Numbered from the stretch's first letter, positions 21,454 through 32,734 are shown. The stretch is DNA of 64,000 nt from Monocercomonoides exilis (GCA_001643675.2 LSRY02000009.1:567501-631500), one strand, 5' to 3'. A program made the numbers and translations. Notes: generated by a model not told the origin, from the letters alone.

Positions 21454-22632
21454 TTATGCTCGTTGTAGAAGGGCGACTGTCCCTTGTTTGCCTGCCCTTC
21501 TCCCTGACTCTTCCAACTCTTCCGACTCCTCTGACTCCTTACAGCACATCGCATCTGTCATCGTCATTACCATCGCCTCAGCCGGAAACTTCCCAAAAAA
21601 TGTTCGTTTCAGCTCCATCAGCGTGGGTCGTCCATCAGCCTTTGCCGAAAGACAGCTCTGCATCACCCCAAACAGATCTGATTCCTCTACCAGCTCCAGC
21701 CTCGGCCTCTCCCCGTTCACAATCTTCTCCCCTGCAATCACTGCCTCATACTCTCCAAACGGAACATGAAGCGTCAAACACTCCCACAGCATTATCCCAA
21801 TCGAGAATACCACTGACTCCTTTGTCGCTCCCATCTTCTTGTTGATCAGCAGCTCTGGCGCTTTCCACCTCAGGCACTCTTTTTTGAAATCATCCTCATC
21901 CTCAAACGCTGATGAAGGCAGAGAGTCATCCTCATCATTATCATCAGTTGCAGATGTCACGACGGTTGATGATGAGATGGAGGATGAATCTGAGTCTGAA
22001 GATGAGAAGTCTGAATGCATAACAATGCAGATCACCATGTGCTCGGAAAACAGCACAATGTGTGGACTCAGGTTTTCTAAGGATGAAAGTGGATTTTCCA
22101 TTTCATCAAATAAGTGCAGTGCTCCATTCACCACCCAGAACAAGACCTGTGCAGCTGTCAGCTCTCTCTCCTGCAGAGTGCCTATCGCCATCTCCTTCTT
22201 CTCGTTCCTTCCATGAAGCAACATGAACAGCGAATCCCTCAGATCCACAATCAGCTTCTCATGAGGAGATGAACAGGCCATAGCATCCACCAGATTCGAC
22301 ATCGACGAGGTGGTGGGGCACAGTTCTTCTCCCCGAACAAATGTTGAATCTGAATCAGTTGTTGACGTGGAAGAAATTGATGGTGATGGAGTTCTCTTCC
22401 TTGTTTCCTCCTCATCATCAACCTTCTCCAGCATCCACTCTGGAATCTTGTCTGAATCTCTTCCCAATATATATTCGGTTGAGCCACTCTCAGACAGAAG
22501 ATGCTCAGATGACTCTGAGTGTCCCAAGCTTTTCTCAAACACCCTCTTCTTCATCCTCTCTTCATTCTTCTTCTCTGTCTCTCTCTCAGCTCTCCTCCAC
22601 TGCTCCACTGGTGACATTTCCATCGTCACCAT
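21454..22632 (-). CDS. Cytoplasmic juxtamembrane region and pseudokinase domain
   Basis: Begins in the conserved juxtamembrane motif MVTMEMSPVEQWRRAER, followed by acidic linkers. The C-terminal half has late kinase-fold motifs: RWKAPELL (APE motif, near residue 254), VVFSIGIMLWECLT (alphaF, near 274), PFGEYEAVIAGEKI and GRPTLMEL (alphaH/I, near 333). I see no VAIK lysine, no HRD and no DFG: the expected catalytic loop reads LSPHIVLFSEHMVICIVM. It is therefore most likely a catalytically dead pseudokinase on the cytoplasmic side of a receptor-like protein. The true start is in the segment upstream, so in this copy it may not be translated. Confidence 0.65.
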   Translation of the reverse strand: MVTMEMSPVEQWRRAERETEKKNEERMKKRVFEKSLGHSESSEHLLSESGSTEYILGRDSDKIPEWMLEKVDDEEETRKRTPSPSISSTSTTDSDSTFVRGEELCPTTSSMSNLVDAMACSSPHEKLIVDLRDSLFMLLHGRNEKKEMAIGTLQERELTAAQVLFWVVNGALHLFDEMENPLSSLENLSPHIVLFSEHMVICIVMHSDFSSSDSDSSSISSSTVVTSATDDNDEDDSLPSSAFEDEDDFKKECLRWKAPELLINKKMGATKESVVFSIGIMLWECLTLHVPFGEYEAVIAGEKIVNGERPRLELVEESDLFGVMQSCLSAKADGRPTLMELKRTFFGKFPAEAMVMTMTDAMCCKESEESEELEESGRRAGKQGTVALLQRA

Positions 22633-22666
22633 CTCAAACGCCTTCGGATCTTTTCTAATATTATCA

Positions 22667-23203
22667 TCAATAATCTCCTGTATTTTTTCGCTTCTTCTTT
22701 TGCTTCCTCCATCGAAAAATTGTGAAAATTGAAATAATTACCAACAATACAATGAAAACTGCACATACAACCACAAAAAACAACCAATTAGATTTTCCTT
22801 CTTTTCCTCCTTCAACAACTTTATCATCTCCTTTTGCCTTTGGTTCTGTTTTGTTCTTCAGAATCAGCGGAGAACTTGCGGCCAATTGCTTTCCAAACGA
22901 AATCATCACATATTCCTCTGTTTCATCTGAAGCCAATGAAATATTTTCTGATGGAATTCTTCCAATCAGCTCAGTTTCTGATATGAAACTGTCTTCCTCA
23001 AAGTGATATGTCTCAACCAACTCCACATCCCCTGTTTTATACACAAGTTTGAATGACAAATCACATGGCACAAACAGAGATCCCTTGAATTTAATTCCAA
23101 TGTTGCCTCCATTTTCATTCACAGAAACATCTTCCAGTTGGGGAATGAAGAAAGGCGATGAACTTTCTCCTGCTATCCCTCTCAAATCACATCCATCATT
23201 CAA
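22667..23203 (-). CDS. Membrane-proximal and transmembrane segment
   Basis: Follows the TGA at 23207 in the same frame. It contains the membrane-proximal domain (FFIPQLEDVSVNENGG, VPCDLSFKLVYKTGD), then a single hydrophobic helix (NWLFFVVVCAVFIVLLVII) followed by a basic stop-transfer RWRKQKKK. The frame then runs into TGA at 22667. In the paralogue at 57043-56594 the same junction continues in frame into the juxtamembrane motif DPKAFEMVTMEMSP. The present copy lacks two single bases between about 22710 and 22685. Confidence 0.65.
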   Translation of the reverse strand: MNDGCDLRGIAGESSSPFFIPQLEDVSVNENGGNIGIKFKGSLFVPCDLSFKLVYKTGDVELVETYHFEEDSFISETELIGRIPSENISLASDETEEYVMISFGKQLAASSPLILKNKTEPKAKGDDKVVEGGKEGKSNWLFFVVVCAVFIVLLVIISIFTIFRWRKQKKKRKNTGDY

Positions 23204-23206
23204 GAT

Positions 23207-26200
23207 TCAAAGAGAAGAATTGGGCATCAGTCCATCTCCTCCCTTCAAGCTCGAAATGGTCAGTGACGCAGAATCTGAACAAATGATGTTTCTACAAAGA
23301 GAAGTGTATTTTTCAATGAATGGCTCATTATTGATGAATTCTTTTTTCTCAATTGTCATATTACCAGAAGATATGGATAATCCGCCTAATGAAGAATTCG
23401 AAATAATCACATCCTTCATCACTAACGAAGAATTTGATGAATGAATAAGAGACCCATTCCATTGACAGATATCTGTTATTGTATTCATATCCTCAGTTTC
23501 ACTTTCTTTTGCAAGCATTCCAAAAAATCGACAAGAATCCATTGAAACATCCTTCATATCATGCACCTCAACAACACTTCCTTTGTCAGACAGAGAATTG
23601 CAATTTGTGCAAGAACAGTTTGAAAACTCGAAATGAGCAGAGGTTGATGAAGCTGAGAGAACAGAAGCGCCTTCTGAATTCCTTGAACAGTTGTTGAATG
23701 AGGAGATTCCAATTGAAACTATTCCTGAAGTGGATCCATGAATCGCAATGATGCAACCTTCAGACAGATTCACTCCATCCGCAGATACTCCATTCAATGC
23801 AATTCTTCCACAATTGCCAATCTCAAACACGTTTGTTGCCGATTCAATTTGTTTCAGTCTCACATTCATCAATGAAATCTCATCTCCACAAAACAGAAAC
23901 AATGATTTCTTGAATGAAAGCATTGATACTGAGCAGTTATCAACATGAAGAATTCCATTTTCGATGTTCAACAATGTTGAATTGAGAACAACAGCTTCAA
24001 TGTTTTCTGATTCTCCAATCGAAGAAAAACCAACAAATGAAAGAGAGAGCTGACCATTCATTCCATGAATGATAGAATTGCCTGAATACAAAAATGACTG
24101 AACAAAATTGAATTTCAATCTCTCAATCCGAACATTCTCTGAGGTTGCAATGAGATTTCCCTCGTTTGTTATTGCTGAGTTCAGATACACCAAAGCGGCT
24201 GAATGAGATTGAAGTGAGCGGATGATCACATCCTTTGCTTCACATTTCCCAACAATAATTGTTTGCCCCAAGATCAACAGCTGAGAGTACAGAGATGGAA
24301 TAATGTGCATCACTCCCTCACTCAATGAGTGACATGGAATACTTGACTCTCCACATTGCTTGCTATCTGTGTGGTTACCTGTTGCTGAAGACACAAATAT
24401 CGTCTCGCTCTGGTATTTCACAACCCTCAGGAGAAGATCTTCTTCCCCCACAAAAGAGTCTGTTTCACATCCCCACATCGCCAGATCCTTCACAAATGGC
24501 AATCTGAAATCCAGCAAGAATTGCCCATCAACAATCTGTGTTTCAATTGAGTGGCATCGAACATACACATCTCTCCCTCTGAACGCAGAGTAGTCCCTGA
24601 ATGTGATATTCGACAACACAAAGTTCAGAGGCTGCTCAGCTGTCGAGGTGCACTCCAGAAACAGCCACCCGCCTCTTCCTGTGCTCGAGCAGAAGCACTC
24701 AGATATCGTGCAAAATGAGCAATCAAAGTTTCCTCCCTCATTCAACAGGGCAAACATTGCCCCTCCTTTTCCACACTTCAACCCTCCACACTTCTTCATC
24801 GTTGTGTTTCTTATAACCATTTTCAAAGGATCATCATTGTTATTTCGAATGATGGGAATATCACTTGTTATGTTTTGAGTGACTTCTTCGAATGAACTCC
24901 ACTCAATAATTATATCTTGTTCAGCTTCGTTTTTCTCTCTTCTTGAACTCTTTAATATCCTCAATCCGCTTGCTCCATCCAGCTCAACATTCTTCATTGT
25001 CAAGTTCTTAATGTTCAAAATCGTTGAAGATAACACAGAAATAACATCCTGTGAAAAGCAGAGTGACTGCAATGTTACAAATCCCAATTGAACTGTCCCT
25101 TCATCTGCTTTGATCAATCCAAAATCAGTAATTTCTTCTTCTCCACTCTCTTCATTTTTTGTGAATGAACAGTCTTTCAGATTCAGCAATCCCTCGCTTG
25201 AGCCAACATGCATCAAATAATAGACTCCACTCATGAATGAAGAAGGAATCACAAAGTTAATTAATTCCAATTTTGTAATTCCAGAAATCATCATTGCTGC
25301 TTCTGCTCCTTCAAGCGAAAACTGACATTCCAAAGAGCAAGTTTCACCGTCATTCGATTTTATTGATATATCACTGAGATTTACACTTTTCTGAAGAATT
25401 CCTTTTCCAATGATGTTAATGATCCTTTCATTTCCTTCAGGCAATCGATCCAAACAATAATCAATTGAAAGACAAGGATAATCTGAGAATCCACACGCAC
25501 CCATGTCTCTTCCTGCACCCCCAATAAATATCTCTGACCCAATCGCTCGCCAGAAATTGACCAGTGGAATGGCATTCGTTGAATCATTTCCATCAAAACC
25601 TCTCATAGAATCCAAGGAAAAATTGGACAGATGCTCAGATACAAATGGAAGAGAGGCGTTTGTGATGCTCTTCGTCAAGTTCAATGCTTCCACAAAAAGA
25701 TCATTTCCATATTTTGCAACATTTGGCTTGTCTGCCTCAAAAATAGGAGATGAGATCACAAACGAAGAATCATCATCAATTAACTTCAATGCCATCCCTC
25801 CACCAAAGCCAATCTTCCTTTCTTCTGTTGGTGCTGTGCATTCTGTGAATGTGCACGAAATAATATTTATTTGAATATTCCCTTTCAACTGAGCATCGAT
25901 GGCTCCTCCTCTGCTTTCATCAGTCTGCACAGAACATCCGTCAAATAAACATTCTTCAATATTTATTTGTGTGTTTGTATTTTCGTTGTTACCATTATCG
26001 ATGCTCACACATCCTCCACTTCCAGATGTTCTTTCGATTTCTGTGAAATTGCAGTTCGTCATGTTCAACCATTTGGTGCTCATTAACTCAGCCTTAATTC
26101 CACTTCCAGACAACGAGATCAATGGATAATTGCTCAAGGTGATTGAAGAAGCCAAAAACGAATCAATAGATAATGATCCAGACTCAAAAGATAAGAATAG

Positions 26201-27511
26201 AAATTCCATTTCTGATGAACGCATCTGAAGAGAAAGAGAGCAATGAGACAAAGTCAGTTGTGAAGAAGAAGAAATAAAAGTGGAGTGTGATGAGAGAGAA
26301 GAAGGAAGAGAGAAGATTAGTTTTGATAATTCTGTTTCAACACTTGCTGTTATCGATGTTGAATTGGATGTTTCACTTGAATCGGAGACTGTCCAACCAC
26401 TTTGATCATCATTTCCTCTGATTTCATGCTTCTGATCAGCAAAGGCTAATTCATCACTCATCAAAATCATTCCATTCACAACAACTTTCTTTTCACCTGT
26501 AAAACGTGTGAGGGAGTGCTTCAAGGTCAAACATGGGAATTGAACAATTCTACAACGAGAATGATATGATGCCTCAGTGTTACTCACTTGTATTTCTTCT
26601 GGGGTGGGAAGAAGATAGATGCACAGAGGAATGGCTGCACTCGTATTTCCATTGTCGTATCCTCGGACTTTGTCAGCAGAATCTGATGATGTCGTAACGC
26701 ATGTGATTTTTTGTGACTTTGTTGTTTTTTCCAGATTTGGGGAAATAACAAAAATGTCTCTTCCCCACTTGGCTGTGTTTGTTCCAAAAGAAGAGGATAT
26801 AAGGAAATTGGGATTTTCATTCAATAATTGAAGAAGGATTCCTCCCCCAAGACCATCTGTTGCTGAACAATAGCATTTATCGAAAGATCCACCTTTCACT
26901 TTCACTTCATTTGCTTCTCCAACACGTAGCATCATCGATCCCCCATCAGTTGATGTTCTGCTTATACATCCTTCAAAAGTGCTCGAATTCACATCAATGT
27001 TGGCCTTGTCATTCGAAAACGACATCACTGCTGCTCCGCTCGTTGTTCTCTCAATTCCATCAAAGGCACACTCGGAAAGTGTCAATGAAATCTCATTTGT
27101 CGAAGAAAGCGAAAACAATGAATTTGTGGAAATTGTCTTTGCCCAGTTCACATGTTCCATCTGCAACATCCCATTCTGAATGTTTATCAATTCTGTCGAA
27201 AATGTTGTTTCTGTTGATTGTCCGCTCCCAACAGATATGTTCAGATAGCTCATCTTCATCTCTCCTGCTCCTGTAATCTCAAACAGCCTTGACCCACGGT
27301 TATTTGCATGTTCCGAGTTGTGCACAAGATCAAAGTCTCTGACAGACAAGATGCCTGTTGAGACTGAAAAAAGAGATAAGCCCAATGCCTCTAGTTCTGT
27401 TTGTATCGTTGAGCTTAAATTACTTTGGCCATAAACAGTAAAACTGTCTGTTCCACAATTAAAACTATTTGTTTCGAATATTGTTCCTGTGAGTATTTCG
27501 ATATCAGTCAC
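23207..27511 (-). CDS. Main beta-helix ectodomain segment, 1,434 codons open
   Basis: The longest uninterrupted part of the surface-protein gene. It is continuous in frame with the upstream module across a TGA at 27554-27556. Its 5' limit here is a GTG, not an ATG, which argues that it is not an independent gene. Three or four beta-helix blocks each close with a linker carrying a conserved Cys pair followed by a Leu-rich strand (SRCRIVQFPCLTLKHSL; GFSDYPCLSIDYCLDRL; CGESSIPCHSLSEG). This repeat-boundary motif is typical of oxymonad beta-helix proteins. Between linkers are many strands rich in N, S and T with C at regular positions. It uses TGG for Trp at many positions. The closest relative in the window is the decayed copy at 56.3-59.5 kb. 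Confidence 0.7.
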   Translation of the reverse strand: MTDIEILTGTIFETNSFNCGTDSFTVYGQSNLSSTIQTELEALGLSLFSVSTGILSVRDFDLVHNSEHANNRGSRLFEITGAGEMKMSYLNISVGSGQSTETTFSTELINIQNGMLQMEHVNWAKTISTNSLFSLSSTNEISLTLSECAFDGIERTTSGAAVMSFSNDKANIDVNSSTFEGCISRTSTDGGSMMLRVGEANEVKVKGGSFDKCYCSATDGLGGGILLQLLNENPNFLISSSFGTNTAKWGRDIFVISPNLEKTTKSQKITCVTTSSDSADKVRGYDNGNTSAAIPLCIYLLPTPEEIQVSNTEASYHSRCRIVQFPCLTLKHSLTRFTGEKKVVVNGMILMSDELAFADQKHEIRGNDDQSGWTVSDSSETSNSTSITASVETELSKLIFSLPSSLSSHSTFISSSSQLTLSHCSLSLQMRSSEMEFLFLSFESGSLSIDSFLASSITLSNYPLISLSGSGIKAELMSTKWLNMTNCNFTEIERTSGSGGCVSIDNGNNENTNTQINIEECLFDGCSVQTDESRGGAIDAQLKGNIQINIISCTFTECTAPTEERKIGFGGGMALKLIDDDSSFVISSPIFEADKPNVAKYGNDLFVEALNLTKSITNASLPFVSEHLSNFSLDSMRGFDGNDSTNAIPLVNFWRAIGSEIFIGGAGRDMGACGFSDYPCLSIDYCLDRLPEGNERIINIIGKGILQKSVNLSDISIKSNDGETCSLECQFSLEGAEAAMMISGITKLELINFVIPSSFMSGVYYLMHVGSSEGLLNLKDCSFTKNEESGEEEITDFGLIKADEGTVQLGFVTLQSLCFSQDVISVLSSTILNIKNLTMKNVELDGASGLRILKSSRREKNEAEQDIIIEWSSFEEVTQNITSDIPIIRNNNDDPLKMVIRNTTMKKCGGLKCGKGGAMFALLNEGGNFDCSFCTISECFCSSTGRGGWLFLECTSTAEQPLNFVLSNITFRDYSAFRGRDVYVRCHSIETQIVDGQFLLDFRLPFVKDLAMWGCETDSFVGEEDLLLRVVKYQSETIFVSSATGNHTDSKQCGESSIPCHSLSEGVMHIIPSLYSQLLILGQTIIVGKCEAKDVIIRSLQSHSAALVYLNSAITNEGNLIATSENVRIERLKFNFVQSFLYSGNSIIHGMNGQLSLSFVGFSSIGESENIEAVVLNSTLLNIENGILHVDNCSVSMLSFKKSLFLFCGDEISLMNVRLKQIESATNVFEIGNCGRIALNGVSADGVNLSEGCIIAIHGSTSGIVSIGISSFNNCSRNSEGASVLSASSTSAHFEFSNCSCTNCNSLSDKGSVVEVHDMKDVSMDSCRFFGMLAKESETEDMNTITDICQWNGSLIHSSNSSLVMKDVIISNSSLGGLSISSGNMTIEKKEFINNEPFIEKYTSLCRNIICSDSASLTISSLKGGDGLMPNSSL

Positions 27512-27553
27512 ATATTCAGGAATAAGTTGGGTAAAACAATGGCTGATTGTGCT

Positions 27554-29209
27554 TCATGGATGAGATTCGTTTAATCCGCACACACTTGTGTCTTTGGCAT
27601 TCGGCTGCGTTTGAACTGAAGAGACAAACCTAATTCTTCCAAAATCATTTCGAAGCCATTCACTTTTGTCAACAATTGAAGACGTATATACACTAACTCT
27701 CCTTGTCGTTTGCCTTGTTGAATAGCAACTTGGATCAATGTTGTTTGCTGCTGAACTTCGAAGAAAAATATCATGCCCAGCTTCTTCGCACGTGTTATTG
27801 TGAAAAAAACAGAAGAAAAGCAAAATTCCATCATTATTTGTGTTAATTAACATCCCGATAGCGCCTCCTCCACACATTGAATAACAATGACAAAAGAGAC
27901 AATTCGAAATAGCAACTTGATCAGTGCAATTCCAATGTTCAATTGCTCCTCCCCAAGAATTTGAAAAGTTAAGTGCACAACATTTCATAAAAAATGAATT
28001 AATAATGCATTTCTTCTGCCTCAGAGTTTTTGTTGGACGCAGATCAATTGCTCCTCCGTCATTTCCTGAAAAACAGTTTTGAAAAGAACAATCATTAACC
28101 ATTGATTGCACATACACAAACTCTGCCATAATTCCTCCTCCTCCAAAGTCCGAGGCGACTTGTGCTGAGCATTGAGTAAATAATGAATGAAGAACAATGC
28201 ATTCTGCGATTTTCAAAGCATATATTGCTCCACCTCTTGTCGAAGAAATGCATCTTTCGAAAGAACAATTTTCAACAGTGAGAAAAGCATTTTCATTGTC
28301 ATGAACAAAAAGGGCCCCTCCTTTTGGTGCTGTGCAATCAATCCATTCACACAACGAAAAAGACTGACAATCTGTTGTGTCCATTCATTGTTTTCTTTCA
28401 AGATCATTCATTTCTCTTTTCCCGAAGTTTATTGTTGTGTTTTTGCAGAAGAATTCATGTGAAGAATATGACCCACTTGAAATCCCTCCTTCAAAAACAT
28501 TCACACATGAACAAATGAGGCAGTTCTCCATCGAACTTCGAAAACATGAATGCTCCATGTAATAATCACTTTTCTTGGAAGATTTCACAGACATGTTCCT
28601 GAAGGAACAGTCATTGATCTGTTCGCTGTGGCTCTTTCATGAAACAAGAAAATTGTCTGATGAAGAAATATCCAGATCCGAAAGCATGGAATTTCTCAAA
28701 TCCAATGTATTCGAATCATCAGATGAAAATACGAGGCTGGAAGGGTTAATATTCTTTTGGGGGATCAAACTCATGTTTGTGAGGCATATTGACCCACTTT
28801 GCAAATAAAACGGAGATGATGATTTTTGGTGGGAAATGCAGGAATCCAGCATTACCATCGACTTTTCCGTTATTAGCAAAAATTGTGAGGAAGAACGTTC
28901 AATCGCCACATTTTTCAGTTCAGCTGAAGTGTTGAATAATCTCAAAAATGTATTAATTGCTGTTGACCCAACTTGCTGCAATCCTTTGGTTTCGCAAAAG
29001 GTGTTCCTCTTTTCTTCATTTTTTAATTCTCTGTTTGTCTGAAAATGTGCATCGTTTGAATTGTCTCCATTCGAATAAACAGGGTTATTATGCAATTGAG
29101 AAATAAAGCGAGTATGTTGGCTTTCGAAAAAATATTCTTGTGTGGCATCATGCAACATTAATTTCCCGGCAAGGAGCAAACATGCGAAAAGAAATAGATG
29201 CATACTCAT
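27554..29209 (-). other. N-terminal signal peptide and first beta-helix module of the broken gene
   Basis: Signal peptide, then an N-linked-glycosylation-rich spacer, then Cys-containing beta-helix turns such as CSFERCISSTRGGAIYAL, FGGGGIMAEF and GGAIDLR. It ends near SVCGLNESHP followed by TGA. Two further in-frame TGAs lie inside. Known proteins of this shape are surface or adhesion proteins; the ligand is unknown. Confidence 0.6.
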
Positions 29210-32200
29210 CCTGGCTAATCAACTTTTCTGTTCGATAAAATTAAATAATACTTAAGATCGATATAATTAATTTTTTTTAAATTATGTTCATTCGTGAAAT
29301 ATTTAAGGATATGTTCTGAAATATTAGAATATGAAATATTTTGTTTGTGAAGATCAATATGATTGAGCACATTGATAAAGAAAAATGGTTGATAAACATT
29401 CATCATTTTTTGAGATCACATGATGATTGTTTATTTTCAAATAAAAATTTGCATTTTTAGCAGATACATTTTGAAAGTGAAGCAAAATGTGAAAAATGTT
29501 TATAATTAATTTCGGTGTTGGAATTTTGCGAAAAACGAAAAAAAGGCATTAGCAGATAAATGATGTTGGACTTTAACGAAAGAGATAAATTATATTTTAT
29601 GAAACACGCAACATAAATATGCAATGTTTTTTTATAAATGATTCCTTTTTAAATTTTCAATTCAAAAATACTTAAAATTCTTTCAATATCTTTTCATCCA
29701 TTGATCATTTTTTTCAAATCAATCTTTGGAATACGTCATTAACAGAATGCAATTCACATTATGATAAAGCAATTAGTATTTTTTCAAAAAAAAATACTTT
29801 TTTTTTCATGAAAAGAACAAATTCTCGATATTGTTTTGTAATTTTCTTTATAAAACATCAAAAATATATTTTTGAATCAAAATCAATAATGATTCAGGTC
29901 TTCAAGATTTATCATTTGAAAGTGAATGGTTTTTTGAGATGGAAAAGTTATATAATAATTCATTGGTTAAAAATGACTCCAGAATCAGATAATAAGATAT
30001 TGTTAGTGTTAATAATGGAGTACACTTTCAATTACCCTTGACAGTTATATTTCTTCACCAAACCCAATTATTTCTTCAATTAACACAAATTTCCAAGACA
30101 TATATGTCTAATTTTTTATTTGATAAGTTCCTTTCGTTCGATTTTCACATTAAACAAAAAGTTCATATTTTTATCAAATTTCTGTTCCCACTAACGAAAC
30201 TTTTCTTAAATGAGAATAATGACATTGCAATGATTTAATTTTCAAAATAGCGAAATTTGGTGAGTGGGAACAGAAATTTGATCGAAATATGAAATTTCAG
30301 CTTTATTTGATAATTAAACAAAAGGAACTTTTAAAAAAATTTAGCCATATATGGGTTATTCTTGATGAAAAGATGCAAATGTTTAATATCTGGGTTTTGT
30401 AATAATCAACCTTATTTGAAAATTTTTAGTTACAATTCTATCACTCTTTATTATTTTGCAAGTCAAAATAATGAGACTCATGTGATTCGAGAATATGTTC
30501 ATTGCAAAAATATTTGATGGATTTATTTCCAAAAATTATCAAATAAGGTTGAATTTTTCAAAACCCAGATATGAAACATTTGCATCTTTTCGAAAAGAAT
30601 AACCCATATGGGGGAAAATATGTAACTTCAAACTATTTCATTGAAAAACCATACACTTATTATTTGCTTTTTGTGATCAAAAAATATGAAAAAATGGTGA
30701 CATTTTTATTGTGTCTTTTGAAATTAAAAAGTCAACGAAAAGTGCATAATTTTTTAATGAATATGCCTGAAGAATAATATTTTGCACCATGAAAATGAAT
30801 TTTTTCATTGTTTGTTCACAAAAATCTATCGATTGAACTCTCCGATTTATTTCCTATATGATAAACATTTTATCGTTTGTTAGCTATTATTTTGAGTGGA
30901 GGTTCAATTATTCATCACTAAAACAAATGGGACAAAATTCAATCTTTTATGAAAAAGACAACGATCAGTTGAAAACTTTTTCCACTTTCATATCACAACA
31001 AGTCAAACATTCTTGTTTAAAAATGATTAGGAAAAAAAATGAAAAATTTATTCGGAAACTCTGAATAGAACAAAAATCATAAAGCAAAAAATATCATCCA
31101 AAATTTTGAATGAATTTTTTATTTCAATCACTTTCTTGCATTCTACATAAAACCTATTTATCACAACATATTCACTATGAGAAATTTCGAAAAATATTGG
31201 GCTATGATTTTATCTTGACCTTTTTTCTTTGTCAAGGCCCTTTTCTTTTTGCCTTGTCAGCAGCTACACACAAGCTTGTTTACAATACAAAATAACCAGA
31301 ACTGTTTGTTATATAATCATCTAATTATTCAGAAATATTTTTTGATAATTTCATGTTTCACAAAAAGATCGAGGATTATAAAGATTTTATGTTTTGATCA
31401 TTGACTTGCTGCTTTTCAAGTGAATGTTTTTTATTAGAAGTTATAAACTTTCATATCAAAATACTTCGTTTCTTTTTTATAAGTTGAACTTGTTTTAAAC
31501 TTTCTCAACTTGTTTTTTTAACACTTTTTCTCATTTCATACATTTTTTCAAAAAACACGATTTTAAAGACAAATATGAATTTGTTTTGAAATTTATTGAA
31601 ATGATAAATAAACATTATTAAAATAAAACGATTCTTGTATGTTTAAATGATTATTTATCGTGATTGTTTGGTAATATGAAACACAAAAAAATGATATATA
31701 CTTGCTTTTCAGTTAAAATTCTTGAAAAGTTCCTTTTCATTTCAATGCTTAATACAAATAAACGATAAATGAGACTTAATATATTTTTTTCATTTTAATA
31801 AAATTTGACACAAACACTTGTTTATTAAAAAAATCGTGTTTTATACAAAAACAGTGAAATGAGAAAAAAAGGTCAAAAATTAAATTGAAAATGTTGAAAA
31901 CAATATAAAATTAAAATATATGAATGTGGAATGCTTATGCTGTGGCTTAAAACGTTCGGTATGAAATATTCGCTTCACATACAGCAAGTCTTTGATCTGG
32001 GTCCAAAAATTATAAAAAATTTAAATAATTTTTTGAATATAAAAATTACATAATTATTTTCGAAAGAATTCTGAAAAACAAAAATATCAAGAAGTCTATT
32101 TAATTTGTTTTTGTTTTTTTCCTTTTCACAAATCAAAAACGTAAAAATAAATTTCAAAAAAAAAAGTTGAGATAAAAATTTGAGGACAAGATATAATATG

Positions 32201-32510
32201 CACCGTATAATTCTTCAGAAAAATCTTTGTCGAACAAAAGATTTGAGAAGATGATTAAAGAAGAAGAAAAGAATACATATCGTTTGATTGACATTTGCGA
32301 ATGCTAACTCTTGCCCAACAAGTAACTTATGAGGAACATCCTTTTTATTTGCATTCGTTGCCTTTTGAAAGCTATATCTATCAAGAAGAGAAAAGAGGGA
32401 ATGCATTGAGAAGTGAAAATGTTTTAGCAATCAATGAGCAATATTGGGATGATAGAGGTGTGGTTTTTTCATTGTTAAATTTTTTTATTGTTGTTTCCAC
32501 ATTTAACTGA
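29210..32510. other. AT-rich intergenic region, no gene seen
   Basis: About 3.3 kb with only short, low-information open frames. It contains an imperfect inverted duplication near 30350-30620 (AACCCAGATAT near 30560 versus ATATCTGGGTTTT near 30388, both next to a GAAAAGATGCAAATGTTT-type block). That suggests the remains of a small inverted-repeat element. A fragment at about 32283-32310 (GACATTTGCGAATGCTA) resembles the family DLCECY motif. Confidence 0.5.
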
Positions 32511-32656
32511 TAGGGTGGTTTTTTTATCCGGACATTTTTTTTTATCCGGACAAAAATTTTAATTATGAATTATTTCTTCCCACTTTTTGGATATTTTATA
32601 ATATTTATGATATATAAGGAAAAGTCAGTAATTAGAATTTCAGATTAAATTACTAT

Positions 32657-32734
32657 ACCTAATCTCTGATGGGGGGGAGATGGGGGGGTTATCTCCTCCA
32701 TCTCTGATTGGTGCCTCCCCTGAGGAGATTAGGT
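32657..32734 (+). promoter_or_regulatory. Nested hairpin with two G7 runs in the transposon 5' region
   Basis: ACCTAATCTC (32657-32666) pairs with GAGATTAGGT (32725-32734). Inside it GAGATGG (32677-32683) pairs with CCATCTC (32698-32704). Two runs of seven G lie at 32671-32677 and 32682-32688. It is an abrupt GC-rich island about 120 bp before the transposase ATG; its function is unknown. Confidence 0.55.

Larger units (their letters stand above)
21454..29209 (-). pseudogene. Secreted beta-helix / transmembrane / pseudokinase protein, interrupted by four UGA codons
   Basis: The gene starts with a signal peptide (MSMHLFLFACLLLAGKLML) and stays in one frame from 29209 to 22667 (2,181 codons). 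The only stops are four TGA codons at 28637-28639, 28385-28387, 27554-27556 and 23207-23209. Sequence on both sides of each is clearly coding; for example, INDCSFRNMSV follows the first. The ectodomain is Ser/Thr/Asn/Cys-rich with repeated short strands (GGAIYAL, GGAIDLR, CSFxxC), as in right-handed parallel beta-helix surface proteins. A transmembrane helix lies near 22760-22700. Just after it, two 1-nt deletions relative to the paralogue at 56.6 kb shift the frame. The juxtamembrane and pseudokinase part continues in another frame to 21454. At 23207 the paralogue has TGG (Trp), so this TGA is probably a mutation. It could alternatively be expressed as separate pieces; the internal frames lack good ATG starts. 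Confidence 0.65.
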
